5,954 nt of DNA from JAMLIN01 sp041676645 (lineage in GTDB: Bacteria > Pseudomonadota > Gammaproteobacteria > Burkholderiales > Burkholderiaceae_E). Shown here piece by piece: positions 5,045 to 5,954 of this stretch. The stretch spans positions 1 through 5,954 of the forward strand of contig JBAYRO010000144.1 in the NCBI GenBank assembly GCA_041676645.1, in the 5' to 3' direction. Made by a program: the position numbers and the translations under genes. The notes under the pieces are model-generated. The model saw only the letters and a list, made by a program, of their open reading frames with translations, was not told where the DNA came from and did no database searches. The stretch's first letter is position 1. Each line of letters starts with the position of its first letter.

Positions 5045-5954
5045 TCAGCCGACCACGGCGACGCCGGCCGGATCGATCGACAGCATCGAACGATGGCCGA
5101 TCTCGAGAATGCTGGAGGGCGGGGCATGGACCTTCATCAGCTCGCCGCCATCGACCGGTCGGACATGGTAGTCCCAGTATTCGCCCAGGTAGGTCCGGGC
5201 GACGATGGCGACCTCGCCCACCGGCAAGGTACCGCTGGCGGAGGTACCGAGGTGGAGGGACTGGGGACGGATCGATACCTGTGCTTCGTTCGATACGGCC
5301 ACCGTGCCATCGACCAGCGGCAGCGCGCCCGCGAGGCCGGCCAGCGTGACGCTGCCGTCGCTGACCCGGCCCGGGACCAGATTGGTCTGGCCGATGAAGC
5401 CGGCAACGAACGAGGTGCGTGGCCGGTTGTAGAGATTCCACGGGGTGTCGATCTGCTCCAGGCGGCCGAGATTGAGCACCGCGATGCGATCGGAGATCGT
5501 CATCGCCTCGGCCTGGTCGTGGGTGACGTAGACCGTGGTGTAGCGGAACTCGTCGTGCAGGCGGCGGATCTCGCTCGCCATCTCCTCGCGAAGGTTCGCA
5601 TCGAGGTTCGACAGGGGTTCATCGAGCAGCAGGACTTCGGGGCGCACCACCATCGCGCGGGCGAGCGCGACCCGCTGCTGTTGCCCGCCGGACAACTCGG
5701 CCGGATAGCGGTGGGCGAGTGCGCCGAGCTTGACGATGTCGAGAATCTCCGCGACGCGACGCTTCGTCTCGTCGGCCGAGGTGCGACGCACCTTGAGCCC
5801 GAACGCAACGTTCTCGGCCACCGTCATGTTCGGCCAGATCGCGTAGCTCTGGAAGATCATCGACATGCCGCGCCGCTCCGGCGGCACGGTGCGCCGGGAG
5901 TCGGAGATCTGCTGGCCGTCGACCGCGATGCTGCCTTCGGTCAGCTCGATGAAC
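5045..5954 (-). CDS. ABC transporter ATP-binding subunit, PotA/FbpC/UgpC type (5' end beyond window)
   Basis: The last 302 residues of an import-type ATPase are present; the start and the Walker A motif lie beyond the right edge. Counting from the first complete codon, the Q-loop is FQSYAIWPNMTVAENVAFGL (34-53, Q35), the ABC signature LSGGQQQRVALARA (87-100), Walker B VLLLDE (107-112), the D-loop SNLD (115-118) and the switch histidine H145 in VTHDQAEAM. A C-terminal extension from about residue 190 (TNLVPG..., then SIRPQSL and ARTYLGEYWDYHV) is a TOBE domain, as in the polyamine, iron, sulfate, maltose and glycerol-3-phosphate importers. Which substrate it moves depends on the binding protein and permeases, presumably encoded upstream outside the window. 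FQSYAIWPNMTV is most like the FbpC/PotA branch. The CoA-transferase gene follows after 40 bp on the same strand, suggesting cotranscription and import of a compound that is then catabolised. Confidence 0.9.
   Translation of the reverse strand, partial: FIELTEGSIAVDGQQISDSRRTVPPERRGMSMIFQSYAIWPNMTVAENVAFGLKVRRTSADETKRRVAEILDIVKLGALAHRYPAELSGGQQQRVALARAMVVRPEVLLLDEPLSNLDANLREEMASEIRRLHDEFRYTTVYVTHDQAEAMTISDRIAVLNLGRLEQIDTPWNLYNRPRTSFVAGFIGQTNLVPGRVSDGSVTLAGLAGALPLVDGTVAVSNEAQVSIRPQSLHLGTSASGTLPVGEVAIVARTYLGEYWDYHVRPVDGGELMKVHAPPSSILEIGHRSMLSIDPAGVAVVG

Noticed and set aside
5005..5127. A 41-residue N-terminal extension of the CoA-transferase
   Set aside because: It would overlap the end of the ABC transporter gene, has no family similarity, and the ATG at 5004 has its own AAGGAAG upstream.
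5885..5887. GTG at 5887 as the start of the ABC ATPase
   Set aside because: The frame continues open to the window edge with ABC-like sequence (a GSIAVDG-type strand before the Q-loop), and Walker A would be missing, so this is an internal valine of a gene that begins outside the window.

Overview
The window is GC-rich bacterial chromosomal DNA (third codon positions are mostly G or C). It looks like a Pseudomonadota genome, most plausibly beta- or gammaproteobacterial. The grounds are a small secreted DUF4148-like protein, a TfdA-type dioxygenase, a DUF2905 membrane protein and a CaiB/crotonase pair next to a PotA/FbpC-type transporter ATPase. This is inferred from gene content, not from a marker gene. 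There are no rRNAs, tRNAs, CRISPR arrays, insertion sequences or phage genes.

Layout from left to right. Positions 1-309 (minus) hold the N-terminal part of a secreted protein with an internal duplication, cut by the window edge. Positions 310-653 are a divergent intergenic region. It has an AT-rich core (about 405-490) with possible promoters on both strands, a 9-bp direct repeat, and a 36-bp interrupted palindrome (522-557) in the leader of the rightward gene. On the plus strand follow a zinc-free medium-chain dehydrogenase/reductase (654-1793), a TfdA-like Fe(II)/2-oxoglutarate dioxygenase (1954-2826), and a DUF2905 two-helix membrane protein (2826-3026) whose start codon overlaps the dioxygenase stop codon by one base.

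From the right edge a minus-strand operon runs toward them: the ATPase subunit of an import-type ABC transporter (5045 to beyond 5954), a class III CoA-transferase (3802-5004) and a crotonase-fold protein (3033-3779). The gaps are 40 and 22 bp. The two gene groups converge at 3026/3033 with only 6 bp between stop codons, and a perfect stem-loop spans both stops.

Functionally this is a small-molecule catabolic neighbourhood. The leftward operon reads as uptake of a solute, loading of a carboxylic acid onto CoA, then modification of the CoA thioester. The crotonase lacks both glutamates of a standard enoyl-CoA hydratase, so its reaction is probably not simple hydration. The rightward genes supply an oxidative cleavage or hydroxylation enzyme and an NAD(P)H-dependent oxidoreductase. 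No substrate can be named from sequence alone. I see no clearly novel defence or mobile system. The points most worth checking are the altered crotonase active site, the 36-bp palindrome, the stop-codon stem-loop and the duplicated secreted protein.
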